A stretch of DNA of 64,000 nucleotides, from assembly GCF_900176655.1 (NCBI RefSeq), contig NZ_LT838842.1, positions 106,931 through 170,930 on the forward strand. Direction: 5' to 3'. This document shows positions 27,057 to 35,746 of this stretch, one piece after another (positions within the stretch are counted from its first letter, which is position 1; each line of letters opens with the position of its first letter). Source of the DNA: Collinsella vaginalis (GTDB taxonomy: Bacteria > Actinomycetota > Coriobacteriia > Coriobacteriales > Coriobacteriaceae). A model generated the notes under the pieces. It made no database searches, was not told where the DNA came from, and saw only the letters and a program-made list of their open reading frames with translations. The position numbers were made by a program, and so were the translations under genes.

Positions 27057-27548
27057 GCAAAACGTACTTTCCCGGTCGTCTCCGAGCAGGCATCGCTCGG
27101 TGCGTCCCAATTCGCTTGTAAAACGTACTTTCCTGACCGCCTCCAGGCAAATTGCTTGGCAGGGCGCCTCGAAAAGACGTTTTCGGGATGAGATCGGCAG
27201 CCCGGCGGCTCAGAGACACGACGCCAACGTTCGACACGCAACCCAACACCGCTGCGGCGAACCCACTTCTGCTCGTAAACGTGCTTTCAAGCCGCATCCG
27301 GGTAACGCGCCCCGCCACGGATCCGGGCTCACGAGCAAAACGTCATCTCGAAGCTGTTCCCAGGCAAATCGCCGAGAAAACGACATCGAGATGACGTTTT
27401 CCCGGGCAGAATCGACAGCAACTAGCCGGTTCAGAAAACCCTCTTCTGGGCCCTATCCCCACCACCCGTCATGCAGAGGGACTAAAGCATACTTTCAGAC
27501 CCATCTCTTAGGCATTCTGCCTGGAGACGGGCTCGAGATGACGTTTTC
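27057..27548. repeat. Repeat family B cluster (about five units)
   Basis: Units begin at about 27057, 27117, 27274 (half), 27337 and 27484. Typical left arm AAAACGTACTTTC or AAAACGTCATCTCGAAGC; central hairpin CAGGCAAAT...TGCCTG type; right arm TCGAGATGACGTTTTC. The unit at 27337-27401 has almost matching arms (AAAACGTCATCTCGA and TCGAGATGACGTTTT). Non-coding. The flanking parts of the 26755-27678 gap hold nothing I recognise. Confidence 0.75.
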
Positions 27549-27678
27549 CACTTTAAGCGTGTCGATCCGCCTCCTACGCACCGCAAGCTCCAGCAGCCCG
27601 CGGCGCGCACTCCACGCTGAAGCAGCCTCACGCGGTGGCCGCACACGCGGCAAGCCCCAGGGACCCGGCCACTTGCCC

Positions 27679-28995
27679 TCACCCCAGGTGCGTCGACACC
27701 CACGCCGCCACCTCGGCACGCGGCACGAGCTCCTCCTCGTGCGTGCCCAGGTCGCGCACCTTGACAGCGCCGGCGGCGAGCTCGTCCTCCCCTATGATGA
27801 CAATCAGGCGAGACCCGAGCTTGTCGGCCTGCTTGAACTGGCTCTTGAGCGATCGGCCCTGGTAATCGGCCTCGGTGCGAACGCCCGCACCCCGCAGGGC
27901 GCGGCAGACGGCGAACGCCTCACCGCGGAGCTCCGCCCCGGCATTCGCCACGTACACGCTGGGCTCCTCATCGCTTCCCAGATCGCCGCCGAAGGCCTCG
28001 AGCGCGAGCAGGGCGCGCTCGAAACCCACGGCGAACCCGACGCCCGCCGTGGGCTTGCCGCCCTCGAGCTCCACGAGACCGTCGTAGCGCCCTCCGCCGC
28101 CGATGGAGCCCACGCCCGCACCGGGCGCCTCGACCTCGAACACCGTGCGCGTGTAGTAATCGAGGCCGCGGACGAGGGTCGGGTCCTCCACGTAGGCCAC
28201 GCCCGCCTCGTCGAGATAGCGCTTGACCTGGTCATAGTGAGTCGCGCACTCATCGCAGAGGTGGTCGGGGGCGAGCGGGGCGCTCGCCATGACCGCACGG
28301 CACGACTCGTTCTTGCAGTCGAAGGCGCGCAGCGGGTTGATCTCAGCGCGCTCGAGGCATTCATCGCACATCTCGTCTGCGTGAGCGAGGATGAAATCGC
28401 GGACGAGATCGCGGTATGCCGGACGGCACGTGGGGTCGCCCATGGAGTTGATGAGCAGCCGGAGCTTTGAGACGTCGAAGCCCAGGCGCCGGTAGAAGTC
28501 CATGAGCATGATGATGCACTCGGCGTCGGCTGCCGGGTCGGGAGCCCCGAGCCACTCGATCCCCACCTGGTGGAACTGGCGCAGACGGCCCTTCTGTGGG
28601 CGCTCACCGCGGAACATCGCCTCGGCGTAGTAGCCCTTGAACGGGGCGGCGCCCTGCGGCACCAGGTTGTTCTCGACCACAGCGCGCACCACGCCCGCCG
28701 TGCCCTCGGGGCGGAGCGCCAGGCGCTGCTTGGGCTTCAGGGCCGCGTCGCTCCCCTCCTCGAGCACGCGCGCGAAGTTGGCGCCCGAGAACACGCGGAA
28801 CATCTCCTTGCGCACCACGTCCGTGGACTGGCCGATGCCGTGCACGAAGACATCGAGCTGCTCGATAGCCGGCGTCTCAACGGGCGAGAAGCCGTATGGG
28901 CCGAACGTCTCGGCGGCGATCTCCTGCATCCGCTGCCACGCGCGCATCTCGCGCCCCATGAGGTCCTTGGTTCCCTCTGCCTTCTGTGCCTGCAT
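27679..28995 (-). CDS. hisS: Histidyl-tRNA synthetase
   Basis: Class II aminoacyl-tRNA synthetase, 438 residues. Motif 1 region GFSPVETPAIEQ, motif 2 MFRGERPQKGRLRQFHQVGI, the histidine-A block LVRGLDYYTRTVFEVEAP, motif 3 GFAVGFERALLAL, and a C-terminal anticodon-binding domain with YQGRSLKSQFKQADKLG. Insert Cys pairs (CDECL, CDECA, CKNESC) resemble a zinc-binding insertion seen in some bacterial HisRS. Start 28995 has GGAGAGG 6 bases upstream; TATAAT on the minus strand at 29029-29034 is the -10. I saw no T-box. Single gene. Confidence 0.95.
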   Translation of the reverse strand: MQAQKAEGTKDLMGREMRAWQRMQEIAAETFGPYGFSPVETPAIEQLDVFVHGIGQSTDVVRKEMFRVFSGANFARVLEEGSDAALKPKQRLALRPEGTAGVVRAVVENNLVPQGAAPFKGYYAEAMFRGERPQKGRLRQFHQVGIEWLGAPDPAADAECIIMLMDFYRRLGFDVSKLRLLINSMGDPTCRPAYRDLVRDFILAHADEMCDECLERAEINPLRAFDCKNESCRAVMASAPLAPDHLCDECATHYDQVKRYLDEAGVAYVEDPTLVRGLDYYTRTVFEVEAPGAGVGSIGGGGRYDGLVELEGGKPTAGVGFAVGFERALLALEAFGGDLGSDEEPSVYVANAGAELRGEAFAVCRALRGAGVRTEADYQGRSLKSQFKQADKLGSRLIVIIGEDELAAGAVKVRDLGTHEEELVPRAEVAAWVSTHLG

Positions 28996-29341
28996 GTCGT
29001 TCCTCTCCACAGCCGTTTTCCGTGCCCCATTATACGTGGCTCCCAAGCGCGCGCGGAGGAGGGCAGAATGACGGAGCATAGGGAGGATCGAAAGGGGCTA
29101 CCCCGGGTGTGCGCGCAGGAGGGCGCGGGCAGCATCGATGATCAGCGACTTCGTGTCTGCCCCGATGGCGCGCGGAGGAGGGATAAGGCGACGCGGCGCC
29201 ATGAAGATAGGGTGGCGGCCGCGGCCGTGCGATCCGATACGACATCCGAACGTCTGAAACAGGGCCATCGGGGAAAGATAGGTCATAGGTCATTGCATCC
29301 CCATTTCAACCGGTGCCTTTTGACACCCGAAAGGAGCACCC
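28996..29341. other. Divergent gap hisS / acyl-CoA dehydrogenase gene with a possible TetR remnant
   Basis: 346 bases. Apart from the hisS -10 (29029-29034, minus), a minus-strand frame ending near 29098 reads DTKSLIIDAARALLRAHPG and then stops. This resembles helix 1 of TetR regulators (T-x-x-x-I-x-x-A-A-x-x-L). It is too short to be a gene and may be chance or a decayed fragment. Confidence 0.3.
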
Positions 29342-30286
29342 ATGTCCACCATCAAGAACGTAACGATCGCAGGCGGCGGCGTCCTCGGAAGCCAAATCGC
29401 CTTCCAGGCGGCCTACAGCGGCTTCAACGTCAAGATCTGGTTGCGCAGCGCCGCCTCCATTGAGCGTGCGCGCCCCAAGATCGACCGTCTGCTCGACATC
29501 TACCTCAAGACCCTCGAGGCGTGGAAGACCAACCCCGCCGCCTACGCCCGCGGCTTCGCCGACTCCAAGGACCTCTCCGCCGCCGAGATCGACGAGCTCA
29601 AGGCCCGCGCCCAAGCCGCGCACGACAGCATCGTGCTCACGGACAGCTACGAGGAGGCCGCCCGCGACGCCGACCTCGTGATCGAGGCCATCGCCGAGGA
29701 CCCCGAGCAGAAGATCGCCTTCTACACCGAGCTCGCCAAGCACCTCCCCGAGAAAACGATCATCGCAACCAACTCCTCCACCATGCTCCCCAGCACCTTC
29801 GCCGAGCACACCGGCCGTCCCGAGAAGTACCTCGCGCTCCACTTCGCCAATGAGATCTGGCGCAACAACACCGCCGAGGTCATGGGACACGACGGCACCT
29901 CGAAGGAGGCCTACGACGCCGTGGCCCAGTTCGCGGCCGACATCCACATGGTCCCGCTGCTGCTGCACAAGGAGCAGCCCGGCTACATCCTGAACACCAT
30001 GCTCGTGCCGTTCCTGAATGCCGCCGAGGTCCTGTACGCCAAGGGCGTGGCCGACCCCGAGACGATCGACAAGACCTGGCAGCTCGGCACCGGTGCTCCG
30101 GCCGGCCCCTTCCGCATCCTCGACGTCATCGGCCTCACCACGGCCTACAACGTGGTCATGCTCGATCCGCAGGCCAAGGACCCCGAGACGATCCAGGGCA
30201 AGATCGCCGCGCTCCTGAAGGAGAAGATCGACGCGGGCAAGACCGGCGTCAACGCGGGTGAGGGCTTCTACAAGTACACCAAGTAA
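29342..30286 (+). CDS. 3-hydroxyacyl-CoA (3-hydroxybutyryl-CoA) dehydrogenase family protein
   Basis: NAD-dependent 3-hydroxyacyl-CoA dehydrogenase fold, 314 residues. N-terminal Rossmann motif VTIAGGGVLGSQIAFQAA, the aspartate/glutamate helix, DADLVIEAIAEDPEQK, ATNSSTMLPSTFAEHTGRPE, the catalytic-His block ALHFANEIWRNNTAEVM, and the dimer domain PGYILNTMLVPFLNAA. The catalytic HFxNP motif reads HFANEIW, so Pro is replaced. It stands alone, without thiolase or crotonase genes, so a butyrate pathway role is not supported by context. GAAAGGAG precedes the ATG; very strong codon bias suggests high expression. Family firm, substrate uncertain. Confidence 0.85.
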   Translation: MSTIKNVTIAGGGVLGSQIAFQAAYSGFNVKIWLRSAASIERARPKIDRLLDIYLKTLEAWKTNPAAYARGFADSKDLSAAEIDELKARAQAAHDSIVLTDSYEEAARDADLVIEAIAEDPEQKIAFYTELAKHLPEKTIIATNSSTMLPSTFAEHTGRPEKYLALHFANEIWRNNTAEVMGHDGTSKEAYDAVAQFAADIHMVPLLLHKEQPGYILNTMLVPFLNAAEVLYAKGVADPETIDKTWQLGTGAPAGPFRILDVIGLTTAYNVVMLDPQAKDPETIQGKIAALLKEKIDAGKTGVNAGEGFYKYTK

Positions 30287-30317
30287 GGCGCATGGCCACA
30301 TAGGCTCCGCAGCGCGA

Positions 30318-30356
30318 AACGCGGCGATGGGACGTGCTCCCGTCGCCGCGTTTTTT
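30318..30356 (+). terminator. Rho-independent terminator of the 3-hydroxyacyl-CoA dehydrogenase gene
   Basis: AACGCGGCGA (30318-30327) pairs with TCGCCGCGTT (30343-30352), with an inner GGGA/TCCC extension, followed by TTTT. Starts about 30 bases after the stop. Confidence 0.85.
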
Positions 30357-30483
30357 CAATATCCGTCGCGATCGGCGCGCGGGGCGCCGGGGCGGTGCCG
30401 CCAAAGCCACGCATAGGCTCGGTCGCGCGGCGCTGGCACCACACACGCGAGCCGCCAGAGGCGCGTACCCCACCCGCCCAACA

Positions 30484-31599
30484 TCACGCCTTTGAGCTGG
30501 AGGCTGCTGCAGACCGACGCCGGGGGACCTTCAGAAACGAGAGCTGCGTCTCCGACAACACAATGGATGAGAAGATCAGCGCGAAGCCGAACAGGAGGCG
30601 CGCGGTGACGACCTCCCCGGTCATCAGCACCGAGAACAGGACGCCTGAGGGAGACTCGAGGGAGAGCAGGAGCGACCCCGTTGAGGCGGGAACGTGCGCG
30701 AGGGCGAGGTTCTGGATGAGGAGGCCCACGCAGGTCCCGATCACCGACAGGAAGGCGAGGACGCCAATGAACTCAGGGGTCACCGCGGCGAGCGGCAGCG
30801 GAGGCTCCAGGATGATCGCGGGCGGCAGGCTCATGACGCCGACGGTCAGGAACATCCAGAACGTGATGACGTTGACGTCGAGGTCCCGACCGAACTTGGC
30901 CACGGACGCGATCTGCACGGCAAAGAAGACGGCGCCGATAAGTGAGAGAACGTCCCCTGCGCCAGCCGATAGGCTGTCGAGGGCGACGAGACCGATGCCA
31001 GCCAGGCAAAGCACGGCAGCGCCCACGTTGTAGCGCGTGAGCTTCTCACGGCTGATGAGATAGCTGATGAAGGGGACGAGCACGCAGTAGGTGCCTGTGA
31101 GGAAGGCGTTCTTGCCGGCGGTTGTCAAGCCGAGCCCCGTGGTCTGGAATGTGTACGCAACCCAGGTGACGAGGCCGACGCCGATGCCGACGACGAGGTT
31201 GCGCCGGTTCAGGTGCGCCTGGATGCGACGGCGGAACAGGATGAGCATGATGATGGCCGAGACCAGGAAGCGCACGACGAGCAGCTGGTAGGTGGGGATG
31301 ACGTTCAGGGCGTCCTTCATGACGAAGAACGAAAAGCCCCAGATCAAGGCCATGCCGAGGAGCAGGAGCTTCCAGAAGAGCGGCGAGCGGGCACCGGCAC
31401 CGCGAAGCTCGCCGGGCACACGGTCCTCGGGTGCGACAGGGGTATCGCTCTGAGAGGCGGCGTCGGCACGGACGGCCGCGCGCTTCTCGCGAAGCTGGGA
31501 GAAGAGCTGCTGGACGGCGGCCCCGGCGCGCTCATCGCGCATGCCGGCACGGCAGGAGCCGCGGCGGGATCGAGTTTTAGATGAAGGATGGACGGTCAT
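30484..31599 (-). CDS. EamA/DMT-family permease
   Basis: Drug/metabolite transporter superfamily protein with ten predicted membrane segments in two EamA repeats. The first starts at LLLLGMALIWGFSFFVMKDA; the second includes LIGAVFFAVQIASVAKFGRD and ends near LESPSGVLFSVLMTGE, the family's conserved glutamate-containing turn. The visible frame has a hydrophilic, Arg-rich N-terminal extension of about 75 residues, unusual for the family, and no convincing Shine-Dalgarno before either Met1 or Met20; translation may begin later. It probably exports an amino acid or metabolite; substrate unknown. Neighbours give no hint. Confidence 0.85.
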   Translation of the reverse strand: MTVHPSSKTRSRRGSCRAGMRDERAGAAVQQLFSQLREKRAAVRADAASQSDTPVAPEDRVPGELRGAGARSPLFWKLLLLGMALIWGFSFFVMKDALNVIPTYQLLVVRFLVSAIIMLILFRRRIQAHLNRRNLVVGIGVGLVTWVAYTFQTTGLGLTTAGKNAFLTGTYCVLVPFISYLISREKLTRYNVGAAVLCLAGIGLVALDSLSAGAGDVLSLIGAVFFAVQIASVAKFGRDLDVNVITFWMFLTVGVMSLPPAIILEPPLPLAAVTPEFIGVLAFLSVIGTCVGLLIQNLALAHVPASTGSLLLSLESPSGVLFSVLMTGEVVTARLLFGFALIFSSIVLSETQLSFLKVPRRRSAAASSSKA

Positions 31600-31675
31600 G
31601 GTCGGGCATCCGCTTCTCGCATGGGAAGGCGTGGTGTCCGCGCCGGCGCAGCGCCGGTCGCCGCCTCAGATGATG

Positions 31676-31709
31676 GCAGGGGCGCACCGGACCCCCGGTG
31701 CGCCCCTGC
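31676..31709. terminator. 15-bp GC hairpin downstream of the EIIBC gene, no T-run
   Basis: GCAGGGGCGCACCGG (31676-31690) pairs perfectly with CCGGTGCGCCCCTGC (31695-31709), loop ACCC. It lies about 130 bases past the EIIBC stop on the minus strand. No T-run follows; compare hairpins at 20108 and 42268. Confidence 0.5.
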
Positions 31710-31838
31710 AATGTACCACGCTGATCAGGGCGTTCTCAATCCATCGAGATAAAGCGGGCGGAATGGGCACGGACACAGCGCGCAGCTAGAGGCCGCGCAC
31801 CGCATCCCCCATCGTCCTAGGCGCCGCCCCCTCAAACG

Positions 31839-33203
31839 TTAATTGGAGGAACGGGACGTGAGGACCATCGCGATGGCGAACGACGACGCCACGGCGATCA
31901 CGATGCCGAGCAGGGCAAAGGGGAAGTACGGTCCGATGTAGGCAACCAGGCTGAAGATGCTTGACAGGATGTACCCGTAGATGCGGACGCCGAAGGCGCA
32001 GATCACCGCGCTGGCGATGCCGGCACCCAGGCAGGCGGCGGCGAACGCCTTGCGATACTTCGAGAGCACACCGAACAGCGCCGGCTCGGTGATCCCGAGG
32101 AACGCGGAGACCACGGCACCCGCGATGACGCCCTTCTCACGCTCGTCATCCGTCTTGAGGTACATGGCCGCAGTCGCACCCGCCATGGCGAGGTTCGCCA
32201 TGAACATGGTGGGCATGAGCATGTCCCAACCCTGGTTGGCGAAGTTCTGGAGCGCAACCGGGGTCATGGCGTGGTGCAGGCCCAGGAAGACCAGAATGGG
32301 ACGGGTCACGCCCATGATGAACCCGGCCAGCACCGGCGAGAAGGTGAACAGGGCGCTCACGCCAGCGGCAAGGGCGTCACCGAAGTAGATGCCGATGGGG
32401 CCGATGACCGTGAAGGCCACGATACCGGTGACGAACAAGGAGATCAGCGGCGTGAAGACCGTGCGCATGATCTTGGGCAGGTGGCTGTCCACGAAGCGCC
32501 ACACATAGCTCAGGGCCAGTGTCGCGAAGATGATGGGGATGACCGTGCCCGCATAGCTGAACACGGGAACCGGCAGCACACCGAAGAGCATGAACCGCTC
32601 GATCTCACCCGCAGCCACCGCGGCGGTCATGGCCGGGTACTGCATAGCGGCCGCGATGGCGACGGCAACGTACTGGTTCGTCTTGAAGATCTTCGCGGCG
32701 CTCGCGGCGACGAAGAACGGCAGGAAGGTGAAGACGCCGCTCGCCAGCATGTCGAGCACGATGTAGGTGTCGGTCTGGTTGGAGATGACCCCGATGGCCG
32801 CCAGGCCCGCCAGGAGGCCCTTGATCATGCCGGCGCCGGCGATGGCGGGCACGATGGGCCCGAAGGTGCCGGACACGACGTCCATGAAGCGGATCAGGAG
32901 GTTCTTCTTGTCGGAGCCGTCCGCATCGAGGTTCTCGTCGATCGCGTCCTGCTGCGCCATGCCGAGCTGATCCATCAGCGGCTTGTAGTAGTCCTCGACG
33001 TCGGTGCCGATGACGATCTGCAGCTGCCCGCTGTTGAACTGCGCGCCGACTACCGGGTCGATGGCGTTGAGCGTCTCGAGATCGACCGCCGCCTCGTCCT
33101 TCAGCGCGAACCGCAGCCGCGTCATGCAGTGCCAGGCGTTCGACACGTTCTGCTTGCCGCCCACCGCCTCGATGATCTGCGCCGCCGCATCAGAGTGCGT
33201 CAT
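31839..33203 (-). CDS. PTS glucose/beta-glucoside family EIIBC component
   Basis: Sugar uptake and phosphorylation permease of 454 residues. EIIB domain at 1-85 with the phospho-Cys26 in NAWHCMTRLRFALKDE; linker with DENLDADGSDKK; EIIC domain from about 105 with FGPIVPAIAGAGMIKGLLAG, GLHHAMTPVALQNFANQG and GITEPALFGV. No EIIA domain is fused, so a separate EIIA (for example a Crr-like one) is needed. AAGGAGG lies 5 bases before ATG 33203. It is divergent from the enolase-superfamily gene and near a GntR regulator, which suggests a shared pathway. The sugar is unknown. Confidence 0.9.
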   Translation of the reverse strand: MTHSDAAAQIIEAVGGKQNVSNAWHCMTRLRFALKDEAAVDLETLNAIDPVVGAQFNSGQLQIVIGTDVEDYYKPLMDQLGMAQQDAIDENLDADGSDKKNLLIRFMDVVSGTFGPIVPAIAGAGMIKGLLAGLAAIGVISNQTDTYIVLDMLASGVFTFLPFFVAASAAKIFKTNQYVAVAIAAAMQYPAMTAAVAAGEIERFMLFGVLPVPVFSYAGTVIPIIFATLALSYVWRFVDSHLPKIMRTVFTPLISLFVTGIVAFTVIGPIGIYFGDALAAGVSALFTFSPVLAGFIMGVTRPILVFLGLHHAMTPVALQNFANQGWDMLMPTMFMANLAMAGATAAMYLKTDDEREKGVIAGAVVSAFLGITEPALFGVLSKYRKAFAAACLGAGIASAVICAFGVRIYGYILSSIFSLVAYIGPYFPFALLGIVIAVASSFAIAMVLTSRSSN

Positions 33204-33537
33204 GTGTTCCTCCTTGTAGTAGCGTGCCGACGCCGTGTCGGCACCGGACTCCATTGGTCCGCGTGGCTCGGATCTTCCTGGTGGACAGGCACCCGCTCCG
33301 TTCCCACGCGGCCGATGCACCGAATACTACCAATCCAATCTTCTGTTCGATATGGGGGTCACATTCGGTCAAATTCATATATAGGCAGTTGAATGCTTCA
33401 ATTCGGATCCCTTCCAAGAGAAATTGGACTGGAATATTGCCCGATTTAACCTGTTTCCCAATCCACGTTGACCGCGCTTTCCCCACTTTGGTTCAATGCC
33501 GACAGGATAAGCACGCGAGACAGGGAACGAGGACCGC
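33204..33537. promoter_or_regulatory. Divergent control region with CCARTCCA repeats
   Basis: 334 bases between EIIBC (minus) and the dehydratase gene (plus). CCAATCCAAT at 33330-33339, its inverted near-copy ATTGGACTGG at 33423-33432, and CCAATCCA at 33458-33465 share CCARTCCA. They are possible sites for the GntR regulator encoded at 34756-35475. TTGACC at 33468-33473 is a possible -35 for the plus-strand gene. Confidence 0.35.
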
Positions 33538-34737
33538 ATGTCGCCCACCGTCATCACCGACGTCAAAAGCTACGTCTTGAAACCCGATAAGCACAACCTC
33601 ATCGTGGTACGCGTCGAGACCGACGCGGGAGTGGTCGGCGTTGGTTGCGCAACCTTCCAGTTCCGCCCCACTGCCGTGCAGGCTGCCGTCGACGAGTACC
33701 TGAGGCCGTTCCTCCTGGGCAAGGACGCCAACCAGATCGAGGACCTGTGGAGCGCCATGTTCTACAACTCGTATTGGCGCAACGGGCCGGTGCTCAACAA
33801 CGCCATCTCCGGCGTGGACATGGCCCTGTGGGATATCAAGGGAAAACTCGCGCACATGCCCCTCTACCAGCTATGGGGAGGCAGGTCGCGCACGGCCATC
33901 CCCGCCTACACGCACGCGGTCGCCGACACCTTCGCCGACCTGTGCGACCAGATCAACGGCTACCTCGTCGAAGGCTACCGTTTCATCAGGGTCCAACTGG
34001 GATTCTACGGCGGTACGGCGGCTGACCTGCCCCTGCCCGACCAGCCGCTCGAGGGCTCGTACTTCGACCCCGAGCGCTACCTCTCCGCTCATCTCGCGCT
34101 CTTCCGCGATGTGTACGGGCGGTACGGCGATCGCTTCCAGATGCTGCACGACGTGCACGAGCGCCTGACGCCCAGCCAGGCGCTGCGCCTCGCCAAAGGA
34201 GCCGAGCCGTACAACCTCTTCTTCCTCGAGGACCCCGTGCCCCTTGAACAGAACGAGTGGCTGGGCAGGATACGGGCGCAGACGGCCACACCGATCGCCA
34301 CCGGAGAGCTGTTCAACAACCCACGGGAGTGGATCGACCTGCTCCGCAACCGCGATATCGACTTCCTGAGGATCCACGTGTCCCAGGTGGGCGGCATCAC
34401 CCCCGCGCTCAAGATCGCCCACGTCGCCGAGGCCATGGGCGTGCGCATCGCCTGGCACACCCCCTCGGACATCTCCCCCATCGGTCTTGCGGTGAACGCG
34501 CACCTGAACGTCCACCTGCGCAACGCCGCCATCCAGGAGCACATCGAGGTGCCGCAGAACACGCGCGAGGTCTTTGAGGGCGCGCCTGAGGTGCGCGGCG
34601 GGTTCATCTACGCGCCTGAGGAGGACGGTATCGGCGTATCCTTCGATCCTGCTGCGGCGCTGCGGTTCCCCGGGCAGTTCAAGGAGCACCCTTGGACGCA
34701 GAGCCGCGTCATCGACGGCACGGTCGTAGCCCCGTAA
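33538..34737 (+). CDS. Enolase-superfamily sugar-acid dehydratase (ManD/RspA group)
   Basis: A 399-residue mandelate racemase/muconate lactonising enzyme-type protein. The ManD/RspA subgroup is shown by [20 protein letters not shown], a long loop around [10 protein letters not shown], metal ligands in [10 protein letters not shown] (Asp and His) and [10 protein letters not shown] in IATGELFNN, and the late [13 protein letters not shown]. Members dehydrate D-mannonate or D-gluconate to 2-keto-3-deoxy acids, some with poor activity. The neighbouring PTS and GntR genes suggest sugar-acid or glucoside catabolism. Start at 33538 follows GAACGAGG. Family secure; substrate undecided. Confidence 0.88.
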   Translation: MSPTVITDVKSYVLKPDKHNLIVVRVETDAGVVGVGCATFQFRPTAVQAAVDEYLRPFLLGKDANQIEDLWSAMFYNSYWRNGPVLNNAISGVDMALWDIKGKLAHMPLYQLWGGRSRTAIPAYTHAVADTFADLCDQINGYLVEGYRFIRVQLGFYGGTAADLPLPDQPLEGSYFDPERYLSAHLALFRDVYGRYGDRFQMLHDVHERLTPSQALRLAKGAEPYNLFFLEDPVPLEQNEWLGRIRAQTATPIATGELFNNPREWIDLLRNRDIDFLRIHVSQVGGITPALKIAHVAEAMGVRIAWHTPSDISPIGLAVNAHLNVHLRNAAIQEHIEVPQNTREVFEGAPEVRGGFIYAPEEDGIGVSFDPAAALRFPGQFKEHPWTQSRVIDGTVVAP

Positions 34738-34755
34738 CGGGCCCTCGACACACGG

Positions 34756-35475
34756 CTACGCATCCACCGAGACGAGCCGCGCGCGATGGATCTCCCGATC
34801 GAAGGGGCGGATGTAGGACACCGCGTATTCGATGGCCGTGACCTCGCTGATCTCGAAGACCCGACCCGTTGAGAGCACCGCGCGGTTCTGGATGTGCATC
34901 GCGGGCTCGCTCTTTCTGCACCCGAGGAGCTGAGCCTCGCCCCGCGTGAGGTTCTTCGGCGCATAGGTGCTCATATAGTGCGAGATACGGTATCCCTTCG
35001 CCTCGACATACGCTTGGATCGAGCTCTCCACTACGGCAGGCGTGAGGTCGGGGAAGAGCGATGCCGGCAGACTCGAGGTCTCGATCTGCTCGATGACCCC
35101 GTTCACGATACGGAGCCTGAGGAAGCGCCACACGAGCTCCGTCTCGGGAACCTGAAAGATCTGCATCTCCTCAGCTGTCGCCGGCCCCCTGCCGAACTCC
35201 AGGCACTTCGAGACGATCTTCGCATACGGCGCCCGGGTCAGGGAGTTGAAGACGAGTGGATTGATGCGGAACTGGTCGCGCACGTAGATCCCCGACCCCT
35301 GGACGAGCTCCACGACCCCAATGTCCGCGAGGTTGCGGACCGCCGCCTGGACGGTGTACCGCGAGACCCCGTACGCCTGGGCGAGCTCGCGTTGCGTGGG
35401 GAGCTTCCCGCCGGGGTACTGGCGCTGGTAGATCTTGCTCAGCAGATCCTGGACGATGAACTCCGATTTCTTCAT
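34756..35475 (-). CDS. GntR-family regulator (HutC/UTRA type)
   Basis: A 239-residue transcription factor. Winged helix at 1-70: PGGKLPTQRELAQAYGVSRY then TVQAAVRNLADIGVVE and QGSGIYV. UTRA effector domain from about residue 95: ELVWRFLRLRIVNGVIEQIE, SSIQAYVEAKGY and the closing EVTAIEYAVSYIRPF. It is convergent with the dehydratase gene (19 bases apart) and probably controls it and the EIIBC gene; effector likely a sugar phosphate, as for UTRA proteins. Start 35475 has GGGAG 6 bases upstream. Confidence 0.88.
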   Translation of the reverse strand: MKKSEFIVQDLLSKIYQRQYPGGKLPTQRELAQAYGVSRYTVQAAVRNLADIGVVELVQGSGIYVRDQFRINPLVFNSLTRAPYAKIVSKCLEFGRGPATAEEMQIFQVPETELVWRFLRLRIVNGVIEQIETSSLPASLFPDLTPAVVESSIQAYVEAKGYRISHYMSTYAPKNLTRGEAQLLGCRKSEPAMHIQNRAVLSTGRVFEISEVTAIEYAVSYIRPFDREIHRARLVSVDA

Positions 35476-35746
35476 GGTGCGCTCCCGCCCCGTTCGATGC
35501 ATGTTGCCAACGCCATGGTGTCATGTCGGCCCGGCAGCGCGCAAGGGATCTCGGCCCGCGTGTATCCCAGACTTCCGCCTTGTCTGCGCTGCATGGATGC
35601 AGACGCGCAACACCTGGAAGCCCGTGCGCCGCCCACCCTGACCTAGGCAGGCGCCACGCACCGGACCTGCCGGTACGGGAAAAGGGGCCCGCCCGGAAGC
35701 AAGCCCCTTCATGTGCGCCGGATCGCGCGGGTGGCGCCGTGCCCTG

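Noticed and set aside
26911..28470. Long plus-strand open frame through the ppc-hisS gap and into hisS
   Set aside because: It is the antisense shadow of hisS joined to repeat DNA; the composition is that of a reverse-complemented GC-rich gene and no ribosome site supports it.
29030..29293. Possible TetR regulator gene on the minus strand
   Set aside because: Only a helix-1-like stretch of about 19 residues before a stop; no recognition helix. Kept only as a possible remnant.
29342..30286. Butyrate/butanol pathway operon
   Set aside because: The 3-hydroxyacyl-CoA dehydrogenase is alone; thiolase, crotonase and butyryl-CoA dehydrogenase are not nearby, and the alcohol dehydrogenase is 27 kb away.
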